Source: Gracilimonas sp040882225 (lineage in GTDB: Bacteria; Bacteroidota; Rhodothermia; Balneolales; Balneolaceae). Taken from it: DNA of 64,000 nucleotides. The notes under the pieces were generated by a model, which did not search any database, was not told where the DNA came from, and saw only the letters and a list, made by a program, of their open reading frames with translations. Below, piece by piece: positions 63,601-64,000 of the stretch. Both the position numbers and the translations under genes were made by a program. Location of the stretch: assembly GCA_040882225.1 (NCBI GenBank), contig JBBEBR010000001.1, positions 62,001 through 126,000 on the forward strand, read 5' to 3'. Numbering within the stretch: the stretch's first letter is position 1; the number at the start of each line of letters is the position of its first letter.

Positions 63601-64000
63601 CTATTAACAGAAAAAAAACTTCCAGCAGAAATTGATCAAAATTTATTAGAGGCTTTGTGGAAACTTCAGAATGATTTTCCACAAGAAACACTGACGGCAA
63701 TTTCCACTATTAATCCAGCATTAATTTCTAAATATCTAAATCAACTTGAGATAACAGATCAAAATTTTGCAATACTTGTTTCTTATTTCAACAAATATCA
63801 ACCCCCTAAAATAGATACATCTTCAGATGTATCTTGTTTACTTTCCTTTCTTAAAGATCCTGTTAATTATGTAGATGAAATAAACTCTCTGCTTAAAAAG
63901 CGTATGTACTCCTTTCAACTACCACTATATAAATATTTAACCTATTCTTATTACAAAAATGAATTAACTAAGGAGCAGCTGGTTCAGTTACTTTCCGAAA
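60682..64000 (+). CDS. Giant protein with N-terminal cold-shock-like domain (partial, runs off window)
   Basis: A single open frame from the ATG at 60682 to the window edge, at least 1,106 codons with no stop; I read it codon by codon. Residues 4-66 are a cold-shock-like domain: GTFKWINNEKGFGLL with RNP1 KGFG at 17-20, and RNP2-like DYFFHKS at 28-34. After that the sequence is long, acidic, Leu/Ile/Lys-rich and apparently all-helical, with no P-loop, nuclease or membrane motif up to the edge. The codons are strongly AT-rich compared with the core genes, which suggests transfer. An in-frame TAA lies at 60,652, so no earlier ATG exists. The function is unknown; a catalytic domain may lie beyond the window. 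Confidence 0.8.
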   Translation, partial: MKDKFTIGTFKWINNEKGFGLLSNGEEDYFFHKSNLKKADKDIELRGYYRFEKGFDQKKDQLEALKVEKIDQPDFNDALQILNRNSHLVTREIKHQKVTVSILLWVIRELITNRSEVDFINGFVSLVTKLDESNKHSQASELINKLLLLLKGRPGNKSKLYSKDFVERLFEKLKENASEQVSIILWKNRIHEIVLKESELIFKSKRTSLKELGFTNKSLLENYNLLSPSEILGFMVIEGIEYESIIQLRKNLNIQDQEIDQDFFRDSYDRSKKLFLEEIGNFIQIFGFESETDSAEFKSGLVKFIYNSEINKPFRRLHRKDDEDHTSILIEELNHLIEIFENGISTAEQVLLWDRGYYEYKTNLINHVNNDLEGERENYSLPFDEKVLTEYVELINLNNDDLFSLYGITDDTLIQLYAKRYKNELTCADIKEIWQSLQNKKNIAPKILEAFKPRITNDLIFEVWRDGELVIDIETGEINKARKDFFKYRKGTQISKEILLENIDKLGYPDFKKIYHRLATDKNEMYSELLNLSLKKSFLFAELDQVIELIKAPAVYNKKELLLTLLEYHSEIAFKKILYLNSFGRELDFTLSDLIKESGKTDEIKKYYKKLLTKNDAPPQNIVSILSLVDAIKVYNYLELHGDALPDKFLIELLNSNLDADLIRLITKSWKFDDTTVTSKLFEKVIPHDAVDNSFYERFYAKLVDYDGILIFNLYKAANFELKKENLLEFIDSLSNKERIQILNELGRELSLKPVLQYWDYSNSSTTLELIKLLDPEEITENDFVISKLKENANHYDFETLRLLYEKTEIRELESHIYEKINVEKISSVLSLPEIGQSLVTKWIQENESDLNLQEYIHLCKLSEENDNSLSQLTLSDWIVAQSDFSISSLLTDRSLDKIKNLKSIDLESSLIKAIQEGLSNRNLFTIIKEVDSPEVLKYALNHFNYLKNENDEAFFNDYIDENYKGQNKELLELLTEKKLPAEIDQNLLEALWKLQNDFPQETLTAISTINPALISKYLNQLEITDQNFAILVSYFNKYQPPKIDTSSDVSCLLSFLKDPVNYVDEINSLLKKRMYSFQLPLYKYLTYSYYKNELTKEQLVQLLSE

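Overview
The window is a 64 kb piece of a bacterial chromosome, most likely from the Balneolota/Rhodothermota branch of the Bacteroidota (FCB) group. Three things support this. Two large secreted proteases end in type IX secretion (T9SS) sorting domains of the NYPNPFNP type and sit near a PorV/PorQ-family gene. A DUF4295 gene, typical of Bacteroidota, follows rpmB and rpmG. Promoters of the TTG-N19..21-TAnnTTTG type are readable before tRNA-Asp, rpmB, gyrB and the small biosynthetic operon. The assignment is inferred from gene content, since no 16S rRNA is present.

Positions 1-54,000 are mostly core genome. argS and two lipoprotein genes come first, followed by an S8 protease with a T9SS tail. 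Next are dnaN with a SAM-hydrolase gene, a PorV-like gene, miaA, an ABC-F ATPase, a divergent CheB-like protein and purM. A 553 bp noncoding stretch (17,516-18,068) then carries eight near-consensus DnaA boxes and an AT-rich block, and I propose it as a chromosomal origin. It is followed by dtd, a metalloenzyme gene, an M12-type protease with a T9SS tail, tyrA, uvrB, and a yqeY-cvpA-tyrS-xth operon. Then come rpmB-rpmG-DUF4295, gyrB-gyrA, mnmG-rsmG-WYL regulator and tRNA-Asp. A glutathione peroxidase gene is interrupted by one in-frame stop. An outer-membrane/MBL operon, manC, a PhoR/PhoB-like pair and fabI-ruvC-ruvA complete this part. dnaN, gyrBA, mnmG/rsmG and the DnaA-box cluster together suggest an origin-proximal region.

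Positions 49,756-54,993 hold a compact, unassigned biosynthetic locus. One strand carries an overlapping operon for a luciferase-like flavin monooxygenase, a stand-alone amino-acid adenylation enzyme, a carrier protein and a GNAT-like transferase. A divergent formyltransferase gene lies beside it. Together they look like a minimal NRPS-like pathway that activates, carries, oxidises and N-formylates or acylates a small amine or amino acid. The product is unknown.

Positions 55,000-60,680 are an accessory zone built from mosaic palindromic repeats. Several units end in a shared tail, roughly CTCGCTGTAAGACTTAAGATATCTTTGGGG. The zone also carries two six-bladed beta-propeller lipoproteins, one intact ParE/RelE toxin-antitoxin pair, and a second pair whose toxin gene is cut in half by a repeat. 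No transposase or integrase is visible.

The window ends inside an AT-rich reading frame (60,682 to the edge, at least 1,106 codons). It starts with a cold-shock-like RNA-binding domain followed by a very long, apparently helical region that I cannot assign. Its position next to the repeats and toxin-antitoxin genes makes it the best candidate here for an undescribed system.
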